DNA of 64,000 nucleotides from Hyposmocoma kahamanoa (GCF_003589595.1 NW_020653750.1:1235305-1299304); one strand, 5' to 3'; shown: positions 45,372-57,739, numbered from the stretch's first letter. Program-made: numbers and translations. The notes: generated from the sequence alone by a model not told the origin.

Positions 45372-47386
45372 TAAATGATATAAAAAAAACTTTTAATTTT
45401 ATATTATCTATTTCCTTAACGAAGCTCGTAAGCTTACACCGATCCCTTAGTTCATTAAGATTTGTATTCATCTCTCAATTAAATGGGTCTACCTCTTCAA
45501 AAACACTTAATTACTTATTATTTGTTTAATACCCAAGTTAATTGCAACTTAGTAATTTTTCCGATGTAGAAGATAGAATAATTAGTAATTCTAGACAGGA
45601 AAGTAACTTCTAGGTTTTTATGGAGCGAAAGCTAGCGCAAATACTGATTTAGGATGGGATTACTGGCTTGAATACTAAATCAAGCCTTGTTACATTACAG
45701 CCCCAAAACGTATAGTCAAAGCAACTTAAGTAGGTAGGTATATACTTGCGTCACAATTTGTTTGTAAAACTAAGAGAGGGCACAATGGGATTAGGGAAAA
45801 TATGTCTTGCAATGTTGATCTCGTTTTTTAATTTTTGAAGACCAAAACCGATTCTGCAAGATTTGAACAAGTACAAGATTGAGTCTGCGAAACTCTTGCG
45901 TCTCGTAGTTACGTTCAACTATATAGCTCATTGTTATTGGTAAATTTGGTGCGAAATCAATATCAATATTGATACACATTCCCTACTATGGCTATGCAAT
46001 CCACGCTATCTTCTAACAATGTTGTTTGGTTGTTATAACATTGAAAGCGATTGTGTCGATGGTTACTTTTAGCAGTAATTGGTTTTTTACTCAAGCTACC
46101 AAAGTTAGAAAAATTTTCTACAACAGCACCGAAAATCAAAAAACAAACGTCGACGCGGTGCTCCTTTGAGCGGGTCACACCTTGTACAAGTTGTACCCAT
46201 AACATATGCTAACATAACTATCTAGTATTAATTATTAATCTCATACGCGGGTTTAGAGTATATGCCTAAAATTATAACCTTAATTAAGATCATAAAACTA
46301 TTGTAAAGTAAATTTTTCGTCACATGGTTGGCCTTCACTATGCCTTTGTTAACATGTAGTTGAAATGTATTTACTCTGCTGTGTTGTTCTAAAATGTAAA
46401 CCAACCCCATTGTAATTTTTTATAAGAATAACAGAATATGATAGGGGCAACACTAGTGAGACTCTAGCAGCAAAACCGATCAGGGAAAAAAATAGCGGAC
46501 TTTTGAAGTTACAAGCACAGCTTTTACACGGATTATTTTTATTTTAAGTATAAAATACTGAAGAAAAAACGAACAAAGAAATCGTGATGAAGAAAGAACT
46601 ATATTCCTTATTTTAAACTAAATTACAAAAGACTTTATCCTAAAAATTCCAATAATTACAAATTCAAAGTATTTGTTCAAAGTGATAGAAGATAATGTGA
46701 TTTAAGTGAAAGTGAAAACATAAATATTGACTCCCGCCGCTTAAAACTATTTAAAAAGCCCAAATAAGTGATCTAAATTGATAAGGAGAAAGTGAAAATA
46801 TAATGTATTAGAACCACAATGAAAAATGTTACTGAGGATCCCGATAATTAAACGAAGATATGGCTCAAAGGGCTCGGCTTGGATACACCAAGCCAAAACT
46901 CTTAATAATAAAAACCGATCAGGACCAGGCGTGCTGACGCGACGTTTTGGTCTTGCATAGAGCAACACAAGTGGGTATAAATAACGTAAGAGTATTTTGA
47001 ATTATTATTACTACTACTATTACTCCTACAAATGCTTTCATAAATGTACATAAGCGTAATGCCTACACACGTTATGAGTTTAGGCGGAGCGATGTTTATT
47101 TGTGTGTATAATTATAGGGTGCTATGTATACATAGTGCTAAGAAGAAAATAAAAAACGTAATAGACTAAACTAATGCTAAAGACAATTTGGGAAATACAC
47201 CTAAGAATACAGAAAATACTTTATGTCGAATATATTGTGTGTAAAACTGCTAATTATTTTTTTTGAAGTAGGTGTGAAGTGAAACAAAATGTGTTGTGGG
47301 TTGCAGAATACTAATTATAATTTGTGATATTTATCCCAGGATTAACACTGAAATAAATTTATATTCATCATATAGATACAACATTG
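45372..47386. other. Spacer
   Basis: No recognised repeat. A short ORF beginning at 46860 (MAQRARLGYTKPKLL) has a coding look but stops after about 25 codons. Confidence 0.3.
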
Positions 47387-48115
47387 ACGACCTCCGTGGT
47401 CGAGTGACTTACAAACCAATCTTCATGGTGTCGCCATCTTTGATGTCACGGGTTCGATTTCTGGCCGGGTCAATGTAGAAAACCAACTCTTCTGTATTGT
47501 CTCAACCTAGGTGTTTGTGGTACTGTAACGAGGGGTAACTCAGATTGCGTAGCGAGAGGTACTTCTAATAATATATACCGGGATCATCTTAAGAACTCTG
47601 GTTTATTTCACCATTTTTACATATTTTATACTTTCAGGTTAAAAATCAATAATCTAATATGTCAAGATCTTCTGTTTTCTTATTTCAATCCTTAAAATTC
47701 TAAATATAAAACTATAATCACTACCTATATTCAGCCAGCAATTCTACTCATAGAGTAGAGCCTAGTCTACATCCCTCTTCCTCACAGCTGAAGGGGTGAA
47801 TATCCCTAGCTGGTGCTCTACCTATGATAGGCAACTTACATCAGTGATCAGCCTTTACTACAGGCTAGCCACACACTGCTCGGAAGCTATCATCTTACCA
47901 ACAAGTAACCATCGAGGAGGCTATGGCTTTTTCTGTTTTCTTATTTCAATCCTTAACATTCTAAATATAAAACTATAATCACTACCTATATTCAGCCAGC
48001 AATTCTACTCATAGAGTAGAGCCTAGTCTACAGTACCGTCGTTTCCGATTTCCATAACACAAATTATTTAGTTAGTTAGTTGGGGATCAGAGCAATTATC
48101 TGATTTTGTCTGACA
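47387..48115 (+). repeat. SINE-B copy 3, split by a TG...CA element
   Basis: Left part 47387-47526: GACCTCCGTGGTCGAGTGAC, GGGTTCGATTTCTGGCCGGG, GTGTTTGTGGTAC. Right part from 48033: GTACCGTCGTTTCCGATTTC and GGGATCAGAGCAATT. The order agrees with copy 2. Confidence 0.8.
47527..48032. mobile_element. Element F copy 1 (solo-LTR-like) with internal 100-bp duplication
   Basis: Begins TGTAACGAGGGGTAAC and ends AGCCTAGTCTACA, with GTAC on both sides as a 4-bp target duplication. TG...CA ends plus a 4-bp duplication fit an LTR (Gypsy-like), but no coding part is seen. A 100-bp block at 47671-47770 recurs at 47932-48031 with one mismatch. Copy 2 at 51437 lacks this duplication, so the structure is rearranged. 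The class is tentative. Confidence 0.5.
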
Positions 48116-48244
48116 TTTATTATTATTTATTATATAGTATACGTTCGAACTTACTACCTTACAACCAAATATAGATCGAAAAAGAGTCAGATAAAAGACC
48201 AAAAAGTAGAAAGTTTATTTTTAATAAATTTATTATAAATATTA
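48116..48244. other. Gap between SINE-B and mariner 2
   Basis: AT-rich, ending in the TA that precedes the mariner. Confidence 0.4.
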
Positions 48245-48401
48245 TAAGTTTTCGGAACAGGCTACTTACATAAACAATATTTAAAAAGTAATTACAACAT
48301 TTGAAAATGGAACTCTTTGGCTGTAGAATACAGTTTGTTTCATCTGACTGTTACTTGTTTTTACATTGTGGCGTCATTTTAGAAATTGGTTGTCTGCCAC
48401 C

Positions 48402-48996
48402 ATGGATTTAACTCGTGAAAATTTTCGTAATATGATTTTCTACGACTTTAAGTGTAATTTAACAGCTCAGCGGAGCTTCGCTCGGTTTCGCTCCATGCAA
48501 GACGACTATTTATAGCTGGTTTGCAGAATTCAAACGCAGTCGTGTGAATTTCAATGACAAATTTCGTGATGGTCGCCTGTCCACTGCTGTGAACAACAAA
48601 AACATAGATGCTGTGCGCCGTATGATCAAAACAGACAGGCATGTGACATACCATGAGATTTGGGTATCTTTAGGCATAGGCATGATTCAACTGCAATCAA
48701 TACTACACAAACATTGGGTGTGAAAAAACTGTGCTCTCGGTGGATCCCACACAATTTGACTGGGGCTCAAAAAACCGACCGCGTCACTTGAATCCCATGT
48801 TTAGTCTAGAATGCCATGCTTACCAGATTTAACGAAAGGGCGTCAAATTTGGTGTGAGACATAGTAACAGGTGACGAAACATGGATTAATAGTTATGATC
48901 CCAAAACAAAGCAATCGAGCGTCTTTCAAGATAAGCCGAAACCAACCAAAGTGGCGCGCGTCCAAAGTGTCTCTAAGCGGATGATTGTTTCTTTTT
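48402..48996 (+). pseudogene. mariner 2 transposase, N-terminal half
   Basis: ATG at 48402 (MDLTRENFRNMIFYDFKCNL), a frameshift near 48480-48515, then TIYSWFAEFKRSRVNFNDKF and NNKNIDAVRRMIKTDRHVTY (helix-turn-helix region). Later pieces are HKHW, CSRWIPHNLTGAQKTDRV, and VTGDETWINSYDPKTK with the first catalytic Asp. It ends at SKRMIVSFF where the insertion begins. Several indels and stops, so inactive. Confidence 0.8.
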
Positions 48997-51306
48997 TTCA
49001 AGAGATATTTCTAATTTGATAACAGAAAACAGTATGCATCTAGTAAATAAAGAACCAACCCGCATAACTTTGACAACGCTAACCTTAGTGGATGTTACAT
49101 ACTGCAGCAAAAGCATCAAAGCAAAGGCGGTCTCCGTTTATCATAATGATGATCTTAGTGACCATGGATTTGTAGTGGCTGAGTTTCCAATCAGGACACA
49201 GAAGTCTACTCCCAGAACGGTGACTTACAGGCCGACAAATAATTTTAACCGTGAAACTTATCGCTTTGCATCGTCAGTAACGCCGTGGGAGTGGGTGTTG
49301 GGTTATGACAATGTACAAGATATGGTGCAATGTTTTAATTACCTTATTTCGGGTCTTTTTTATCATTGTGTGCCCGAACGTACCAGAGCTATGATTTAGA
49401 ACTCCACCTGCCCCGTGGCAGCAGTACAGATAGTATTAAAGCAGTTATGCAGGATAGGGATAACGCTTGTAGAAAAACAAAGACCTTGTGTATTGTTCAA
49501 AATATTCATTTGTACAAAATGCTTCGCAACACATGCACTGTCTTAATTCGCAGTGAAAAGTATCATTATTTTAAATACCGACTAAACAATAATGTGAGTA
49601 ATCCTCGCAAAATGTGGGGTGAAATCAATAAATTTCTGGGCACTTCAACACAAAACGTGATACCACCACATATTCGGGATCCTGATTTAATAATTAGATT
49701 ATTTTTAAGAACATTACCCAATAGTAACGCTCATATAGTGCAAGGAGATACAATTTACAGTAAGAATTTACCACTATTTAGTTACAAAGAATGTCGCTCG
49801 CCTGAAATCCTTAAGATTATTAACTCGATCACTTCTAACACGGAATCACATTAAAAATGATTAAGCTAACATTGCTTTATTCCCTTGAAGCCATAATGGT
49901 CATTATAAATGTATCCCTAAGGACAGGTGAATTTCCGGACAGTTGGGAAGTGACTATTGTTAAACCTATTCCTAAAAAGGCTACTGTTGATTCAGTTAAC
50001 GACTTAAGACCTATAGGTTTAATACCAGTAATACCAGTGTTGTCTAAGATTCTTGAGAAAGTTGTAAACTCACAATTACTGGCTCAAATGGAAAATAACA
50101 ACATTTTCCCATTGCACCAAATATTTTCAGAAAGCAACATAGCATTACGACCGCTCTTATTCATGTAGTAGATGAAATCTTAACAGCCTCTAACAGGAAC
50201 TTAGCTACAATCCTGGTACTATTGGACTACAGTCGTGCTTTTGATTGCTTAGTGAGAAATACACTATTATATAAATTAGAGTCTATAGGTTGGGACAATG
50301 TGGTATATTCTTGGTTTAGAAGTTAATTTGCAAATAGAACGCAAATAGTTGAATGTGCCGATGAAAACGGTAGATCTGTGAAGTCATGGGCTCTACCTGT
50401 GAGGCGTGGAGTTATTCACGGATCTGTTCTCGGACAAAAAACCTTAATTCTATTTACGCCTTTGATTTATTAGTAAAAATTAAGTACAGCAGTGCTCATA
50501 TGTACGCTGACGATACACAAATTTTTGTACATGCAAGTCCAGATCCTAATAGTGTAAAACAAGCCATTGATTATATCAATAAGGACTTGCACGCAATATG
50601 TGATTGGTATTATCAAAATAGACTCGCAATAAATGCCTAAAAGTGCACTTACCTAGTTTTAGGAACTAAATTTCCTTGTCCTATAATAAAGGTCAAGGTT
50701 TATCCTATAGTAAAGTCTCTGGAAGTTCCGTATTTGGGTATGTTGACGAATGGAGGTCTCAGATTCGAGAAACATGTGGATTCTAAAGTACCAAAGTGCT
50801 ATGGCGCATTAAAAAGACTTTACAAACTGCGACCTTTTTTGAGTAATGAGGTGAGACAGAAATTTAAAATTGAATGGGCTCATATTCAACTTACGTAGTA
50901 GTACGCCTCAGTATTTGGCTGATAAATTGAACTGGAATGATAGGGGGAAGAGCAACACTCGACAAATTAGATAACCAATGTTACAAATGCGGATTCGCCC
51001 ACATCTGACGACATTCAAAGCCAGCTTCCGCTTTGCCGCCTCTAAATGTTGGAATGACCTTCCACCACCAGTGAAGACGGCTGAGTCTTTTTATACATTC
51101 AAAGGAAAATGCAAAGAATGGCTTATTTTGCAACAGAAGTCATCATGTTCCTGGTCGGTTGTGGAATAGTAATCCGTATAGTCTGATAACAGTCATTTGT
51201 ACCCTTTGTCGTCCTGATTAGATTTGTTTGTTTTTGCTTGATGTGTGTATTATTGTCACTTGTAACCAGTAAATAAATAGTTAGATTTTAGATTAATAAT
51301 ATTTGT
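48997..51306 (+). pseudogene. LINE with endonuclease C-terminus and RT, inserted in mariner 2
   Basis: The 5' truncated start lies in the endonuclease (TRITLTTLTLVDVTYCS, then LSDHGFVV, the SDH motif). A linker at 49366-49850 leads to RT: GEFPDSWEVTIVKPIPKK, NDLRPIGLIPVIPVLSKILE, then in another frame LLDYSRAFDCL (RT motif A) near 50220. RT motif C is HMYADDTQIFVHASP at about 50498. The C-terminus at 50978-51169 has FRFAASKCWNDLPPPVKTAE. At least four frame changes or stops. Clade uncertain (Jockey/CR1-like). The 3' UTR ends about 51306. Confidence 0.75.
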
Positions 51307-51436
51307 TTTGTTGTAGTCCTTTTGCTCAAAATTATGTTCCGACAATATCCGACAGAGAATACAAGCGGAAACTGAAAAACACCACTATGCTGAGACTTCC
51401 TCCTTTTCATCACTCATAGCTCATAATTTGTTAGTA

Positions 51437-52010
51437 CTGTAACCTGGGGACGTAGCTTAGGTTACGTAGCGAGAGGTACTTTATAAATATAAACTGGGAT
51501 AATCTTCAAAACTAGATATTTATTGTATTTTTTTTACATGTTCACTTACGGAGGCTACTTCTAGGTCTGTCAAGATGTTCTTTTTTTGTATATCCTATTT
51601 TTTTAAACACATTCTAAATACAAAACTATATTCACTCAGCCAGTAGTTCTACTACATCACTCTTCCTCACAACTGAAGGGGTGAACATCCCTAGCTGGTG
51701 CCCTACCTATGATAGGTGACTTACATAAGCGATCAGCCTTTACTATAGGCTAGCCACACACTGCTCGAAAGCTTCTACCTTACCAACAAGTAAACCACCG
51801 AGGAGGCTATGGCTTTAGTTTGCCAAAAACCTATCTAAAAGAACAGACCATGACCACATCCTAATCAAACAATTCAAAATATAATTACTCGTCAGCTATC
51901 CTAGCTATTTAGGTAACCTGTCTAAATCCTAACTCTTTATTTCAGCTACCCTAGCTTGGCTGATAGCTACGTAATGTCGTGTGATGTTCTATGTATATGG
52001 GTGGGTATGT
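51437..52010. mobile_element. Element F copy 2
   Basis: Starts GTAC|TGTAACCTGG and shares GTAGCGAGAGGTACTT, GAAGGGGTGAACATCCCTAG, CTAGCCACACACTGCTCG and GAGGAGGCTATGGCTTT with copy 1. It continues past that point with sequence copy 1 lacks (to about 52010). It lies inside the mariner 2 insertion block. Confidence 0.55.
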
Positions 52011-52025
52011 TTAATGAACAAAGTC

Positions 52026-52056
52026 CTATTTAATTTAATTTTAATTTTAATTTTAA
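52026..52056. repeat. (TTTTAA)n simple repeat
   Basis: Five or so units of TTTTAAT immediately before mariner sequence resumes; possibly the tail of an inserted element. Confidence 0.75.
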
Positions 52057-52057
52057 T

Positions 52058-52499
52058 AAAACTGGGCACATGGTTACTGTTGCTTTGGAGAATCGTACCG
52101 TGAATTGTGATTGGTACACGACCATTTGTTTGCTTGTTTATTGACAAACTCAGTAAAAATAACCGTAAACGCCGTATCATCTTGCACCATGATAATGCCA
52201 GTTCTCACACGGCCAGACAGACAAATGATTTTTTGACGGTGAACAACGTTCACCTTATGAGCCATCCCGCGTACAGTCCCGATGTGGCACCTTGTGACTT
52301 TTGTTTATTTCCAAAAATTAAGAACCAGTTAAGTTACTTACGCGGTCAACGATTTTCATCACCTGAAGAGGCTGTCGAAGACTATGAAAAATATGTTTCA
52401 GAGATTGTCACGGAGGTGTGGCATAAATGTTTACAAAATTGGTTCATTCGTATGAAAAAGTGCATTAACCCTAACGGAGAATATTTTGAGAAACAATAA
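52058..52499 (+). pseudogene. mariner 2 transposase, C-terminal half
   Basis: Resumes with KTGHMVTVALENRTVN and DWYTTICL, then NNRKRRIILHHDNASSHTAR (second catalytic Asp), AYSPDVAPCDFCLFP (third Asp in the D34D spacing) and the end FIRMKKCINPNGEYFEKQ then TAA at 52497-52499. The last 130 codons are open. Confidence 0.85.
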
Positions 52500-52724
52500 A
52501 TTCATTTCTGACCATTTATAGCATTTTTTTCTTATTTATTCCGTAAACTTATACTGCGCCCACGTATTACCTATGTTTTGTCAAGTCAAGTCATGGAACA
52601 AAAGTTTTTGTTTACGACGTCAGTGAGTAATATAGTCCTGCTAAGTTGTTAGTATTTTACAAATGACCCTGTATATGACATTACATATCTTATCGTAACT
52701 CATATCTTCCCTGGCCAGCAGATT

Positions 52725-53443
52725 AAGCTCCGCGGCATACGCAATCCGCAGAAATACGTGAGCTTACCTATGTTAGTACTGCTAGACTAGTTTACTTTAG
52801 TTACTTTCATAGTATAATGTCTTACGGGATTCTCATGTGGGGTAAAGCGGCAAATATTGAAACCGTATTTGTATTGCAAAAACGAGTGATTCGTTCTGTG
52901 TACCGTCTAGGCTCCCGGGTTTCTCTCAGAGAAAAGTTTAAGGACTGATATCATGACTGTGGCATCACAGTACATTTACTCAAATATTTTATATGCCCCT
53001 AAAAATGTACATAATTTCAATAAGAAAGAAGATGTCCATAATATTAACCTTAGAGCTAAATCCAAACTCATGGTACCACGATTTCATTTAACCTTGGTAA
53101 ACGACTCTTTTATGGGGAACTGTATACGTTTTTACAATAAGATTCCGGAGCATATATTAAGTTTATCATTTCCTAAGTTTATAAAGTACGTGTTAGATAA
53201 AGGTGTATGGAAAGACGACACGGCTCCAGAATCTACGCAAATTTGATTCAAATTTTATTCCATAGCATTTAAGTTTATTTGAAAAGAGCAATCCCTACAG
53301 TTTCTTGTTCGTTCTTCTCAGGGAAGTCCGCGTAGTGAACGAGCAGTAGCTTAATGTAATGTAATGTAAATGTGACGTTTTCAAGTGTAAATTTATTTTA
53401 CCTATGGAATAAATGATCTTTGACCTTGACTTTGACTTTGATA
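52725..53443 (+). pseudogene. 3' end of another LINE, with TTTGAC-type tail
   Basis: Frames read SYGILMWGKAANIETVFVLQ and KRVIRSVYRLGSRVSLREKF. After a frameshift come VASQYIYSNILY, LRAKSKLMVPRFHLTLVNDS and FMGNCIRFYNKIPEHILSLS, ending at the stop 53244-53246. This is the post-RT C-terminus of a Jockey/CR1-like element common in moths. The 3' UTR ends in AATAAATGATCTTTGACC and imperfect TTTGAC units. RT is absent (5' truncated). Confidence 0.7.
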
Positions 53444-53756
53444 AATGTGTATATAATATGATGAATTCGGTAATGAACTGTAATGAAACTTATCTAAGAT
53501 ATTAATATTCCTACTCTCCTCTTGAAGGGAACCCTACGACACAAATACCTTGATTGTAATAAGCTCATGTCTTCTTAAACCTAATCAGTCTTATTACGGT
53601 AAAAGATAACGTAAATAAAGGTCTCTGGCAAATTACATCTTGAAAGTAATAAATAAATTATTATCTTTGTCCCTATTAAAGATCACAAGCAATAAATGTA
53701 TAAGATACATAACTAGACCTAGTTTAGTATTATAATAAAAAAGTGTATAAAAGTAG

Positions 53757-54388
53757 AGTTGCAACTTGCAACGAGTATTCGGTTACTATTCGGTATGCGG
53801 CCTATTTGGTTTTGCTTTTATTATTCGCTCAAATACCGAATGACTAAAAACAGGAGAACAAAATAAGAAAAAACACAATAAATTATCACGTAAATTTTAT
53901 TAACGCAGAAATAAATTAAAAGTTTATTAAAGACCAATTTGTACCTTCTTTAAATAAAAGATCAAAGGAAATATAACACAACTAAGCTGTTTTTCCGAAA
54001 GATCAAAAATGTAATACATCAATTGAAAACTGTCTACTTGTTATGAAGTTTACTCATAATTAAATAATTACGCTAACAAAATCAACCAGGTAATTAAATC
54101 AAATTACAATTAAATTTTGAAAGTTAATCAAATTGAAGTAAAATATACAGTTACTTTCTTCATTACGTCATAAATTTAAATAATTAACTTGGAAATAGGT
54201 ACTTAGCTTTTTTGTTTCATGGTACAAAACTTTTCATATCAATTTATCATAACTGAAGTTATAAAGTGTAATTTTTGGTGCCAATTTCGATACGTGCGTC
54301 TATCAGGCCGAATATTCGGTTACTAGGTCACGCTCCTGACTCGGTATTCGGCTAGAGGCCGAACATAATATTCATTGTTACACTAATA
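53757..54388. mobile_element. hAT-like non-autonomous element
   Basis: The left end TAGAGTTGCAAC leads into GAGTATTCGGTTACTATTCG and AAATACCGAATGAC. The right end has GAATATTCGGTTACTAGGTC, GGCCGAACATAATATTCATT and GTTACACTA, roughly the reverse complement of the left. TAG.GTTGCAAC plus repeated ATTCGG blocks are typical of insect hAT MITEs. The roughly 400 bp interior is AT-rich without an ORF. The 8-bp duplication is not convincing. Confidence 0.55.
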
Positions 54389-55930
54389 AAAATATTAGGG
54401 GATATTCACACAGGTGTGATAAAGGTAAACATCAACACGTGTCGCTCAGTTGCGTTTAGAGCGTAGTTCGTAGAAAAATCTTGGTCGATCGCAAAGTTAT
54501 CTAAAAGAATTATTTATTAATTTATACCATCGGCACTTACATAGAGAAACTTGGAAAAAAAATGACCTATAGGTATTAGTACGAGACACTGGAACCGAAT
54601 AGTATATTGTGTATTATGGGCGGTAAATAAGAAATTACTAACGAAAGTCTGTTCTTTGATGACTCGAGATTTGCAATTTTTACCGCCCATTCTGCATACA
54701 ATGTTTTTCATCACATTTGCGAGGAAATAGATACATCGATAATTTATTTCTAGTATGAATAAATGTCGCTACACAACAGAACTTAAAAGGATTTTGCAAA
54801 ACATGCGTTTTTTTTTAAACAGATTGCCAGCTATTCTTCCATAATTATTACAACTCGAACTAAAATGTTATAAAAGGACAGACGCATACAGCCACAATGC
54901 AATATACATATATAAAGAATTCCAAAAATACTGCAGAATTTGGTTCACAAAATAAATTTAGATAAATTGTAATGTTTCTTTTTTTTATACTTCAAGTTTA
55001 TTCGAAATATACGTCAGATTTTTCGAGCATAAAAACTTTTTAAATCTAGACGTAAAAAGTCCATAGGGCGATAATGTAATAAAAAGACCTGTGGACATAA
55101 TTTAGGACATTACCGTCCACTTTCCCTTCATGTCAAGACACTGTTAACGAGCAAGTGTGATGAAAGATATATTTCGCGCTGGATAACGTGGAAGCCTTCT
55201 ATGTTGGCAAATTAACTTGAAACATGTTTCGGGACGTGGCGAGTTGGCAATGCTAAAAATGCTTATAAATCGAGCTGTGCAAAGGAACGAATGACACGTA
55301 AAAAAATATTCCATCTTCACCAGTAATATTTACGGACCTAAGATGCCCCGATTCCACAGGATTAATGTGATTTGTGCATTATCATTATCACAAACATAAA
55401 CAGAAAAAACTACTTTTATTCAGAAAAACATTAAAGTTTGTCAGCACAAAGTAGTAGGGCCTAGGCAGTCCCTTGGAACAAAAAAAAAACCACAACTAAT
55501 ATTTGTATCAAAATTGAGTTTTGTACAATATTCGGCATCAAAAAAAGACCTATCATCAATCTACAATTTCCTAGAAATCTATGTCAATAATTGTTGAATA
55601 TATGTATCTACCTTTCAAAAGGCAAAACAGACGTCAATAATTAGATTATTTGCCGTGCAAAGGCATAATATTTATGTTAAAAAACGCTCTTGAAAGGTTT
55701 TATACAAGTAGCCCTGGAAAATAATAATAAAACATTCAACTTCACGACTTCAGAAATTATTGTAAACAAAATCAAAATTTAAATATTTTACAATTTAAAA
55801 ATATAATCTTCAAAGCCTTGTCTCTTATACAGACAATAAGCGACTAGTTTTTGAAAGTCAATTTACTAAACCTTTTTTTTTTGTTTACCCAACAAGTATA
55901 AGTCTCTTTCATTTTCACCAGCTAAGTGAG
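54389..55930. other. AT-rich spacer
   Basis: No supported feature. Confidence 0.4.
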
Positions 55931-56137
55931 ATAATAATAATAATAACGCACACACTCAACATAGCCCCGCACTAGGGAAACCCTGTGTCACGGGTGCCAT
56001 GGACACACACATAGACCAACACAAATTACTCCCAAACTCAACTGTAGGCCATACAAATATTTCTCCCGGCCCGGGAATCGAACCTGGGACCTCTGCATGG
56101 CAGTCCGGCATGGTAACCGTCCGGCCACAGAGGCAGT
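55931..56137 (-). repeat. SINE-A copy 8
   Basis: Reverse-oriented, well preserved: (AAT)n, CGCACACACTCAACATAGCC, CCCGGGAATCGAACCTGGGA, CCGTCCGGCCACAGAGGC. There is a deletion where ACGAGAGAAATAAA should be. Confidence 0.9.
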
Positions 56138-56397
56138 TAATATTATAATAATAAAACGACTTGCGTTGTAATTAGAAAAGAAAGTCGTCTAATACAGTAG
56201 GTAAGTGGCATTTGTAAAAATTAGTTTAAACGAAAGTGACTCAATTGCTAACCCGTCACCTTTTTGCCGACTGTGGTGGTGTATTGTCTGTTGTCGTTAC
56301 TAGTGTAGTGTGCAACAATGTCACTTCGTTGTTAGTGTAGTGTGAAGTGTGCAATCCTGCGTATGACTTTAATAAAAATATAGCAAATAAATAAATA

Positions 56398-56587
56398 TAC
56401 AAAAAACGCACACACTTATCGCCCCGCACTAGGAAAACCCTGCGTCTCGGGTGCCATGGACACACATAGAAAACCACAAATTACACCCAAACTCACGAGA
56501 GAAATAAATATAGGCCATAAAAATATTTCTCCCGGCCTGAATATCGAACCCGGGGCCTCTGCTTGGCAGACCAGCGGAGGCAGTTGA
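56398..56587 (-). repeat. SINE-A copy 9 (A-box region deleted)
   Basis: Reverse-oriented: CGCACACACTTATCGCCCCG to GGCAGACCAGCGGAGGCAG. The A-box segment between the B box and head is missing. Confidence 0.85.
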
Positions 56588-56892
56588 GTGAATGTCGGTA
56601 GTAACTCGCCGCCGCGCCGCCGGCGCCGTCTGCACCCGCACTCGTACTGTATGATCGGGTTGTCAGGGTTTGGCCCGCAGTTTCCGTCGAGTCACCGCCC
56701 AGGAGTCTCATGATTAAGGACCAAGAACTGGGTCGAAACATGTCGAGCAAACTTTTAACTTAAATACTTAAGTTTCCCGTTAGATTAGTGTATTAAACAC
56801 TTAAATAAAAAAGAGAGTGGTCTATCATTATTTTGCATAATAAAATAATAAATAATTATTATTGCATTTCACAACTACTATGTGTAGTTTAG

Positions 56893-57190
56893 CAGCATTA
56901 AAGCTCCTTGTGAAAGAATTCGTCCAGGGAAAAGTACTGCCACCTGACTATTTCTGCCGCCAAGTAGTAATGTGAGCATTACTGCGTTCCGGCTTAGGAA
57001 GAGTAAGGGTGCTGGTGAAATTACTAGCACATGGGACTTATCAACTTATGTCTCAGAGTGACGGGAGCCGTGGCAGTGCCCCTCAAATCTTTGCGATATA
57101 AAGCTCTGAGTGGCACTGCAACTGTTATAGATAGGCGTGTCGCTTACCACCAGCCACGACTCTTCTTCCCGTCAAATAGTATTATAAATA
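56893..57190 (+). repeat. SINE-C copy 9
   Basis: Full length: AAAGCTCCTTGTGAAAGAAT to CGTCAAATAGTATTATAAAT. Confidence 0.85.
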
Positions 57191-57685
57191 CAAAAAGTTA
57201 AAAACTATTAGTAAATACCGAATTTATGATAATATGTATCCGAACACGAACTACGTCTGTTGCGAAGTAGTGATGTAAGGACTGATTAAATTGAGTGACT
57301 TATTTCTTTTCGTTCTAGACAAGACTATAATGATTGTGAACTGAACGCTGATTCTTAAAAATTCTAAAACAATAATTTTTACAATATCTTCGTCGTCGCA
57401 AGTCTGCAGTGGAATTCTGTGAAGCAATAATATTTTATGATATGAAACTGTGTATGGCACTAAACAACCGTAAATAAGATAGCCAGGAAATAAAGGCGTT
57501 TGAGCAATCTTATAGCCTTAGATTATAGTTTATTATACACAATATAAAAAGGCCATTAGTGCAGTGCAAGTGGTTTTACAAAAAATCAAAAAATGCAGCA
57601 CAATAGGTAGCAATTACAATTTGAAATATGTAATAATGAAGTATTTTTGTAGCTGATATTTTGCATACTTTCTTGTTTGTATTTA

Positions 57686-57739
57686 AAATACAAAACACAA
57701 TATCATCACTAAAAAGTGATGGTATTGTGTTTTGTATTT
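57686..57739. repeat. 24-bp-stem foldback
   Basis: Arms 57686-57709 and 57716-57739 pair with a single T/G wobble; the loop is TAAAAA. ACAAAACACAAT-type sequence repeats again downstream (57745-57785), as in ATTTTGTATTT MITEs of insects. Confidence 0.8.

Larger units (their letters stand above)
48245..52551 (+). mobile_element. mariner element 2, split by about 3 kb of other elements
   Basis: The ends TAAGTTTTCGGA (48245) and TCCGTAAACTTA (to 52551) are inverted repeats with TA on both sides. The native mariner parts are about 48245-48996 and 52058-52551, 1.25 kb in total. This is a different subfamily from the 16 kb mariner, with unrelated ends and GDETW and APCDF motifs. Confidence 0.75.

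Noticed and set aside
46860..46937. Short ORF MAQRARLGYTKPKLL...
   Set aside because: Stops after about 25 codons with no donor site or recognisable family; could be a retroelement 5' end, but not supportable.
4581..56587. SINE-A, B and D heads as real tRNA genes
   Set aside because: They have A and B boxes but no foldable anticodon arm, and each continues into a shared non-tRNA body.
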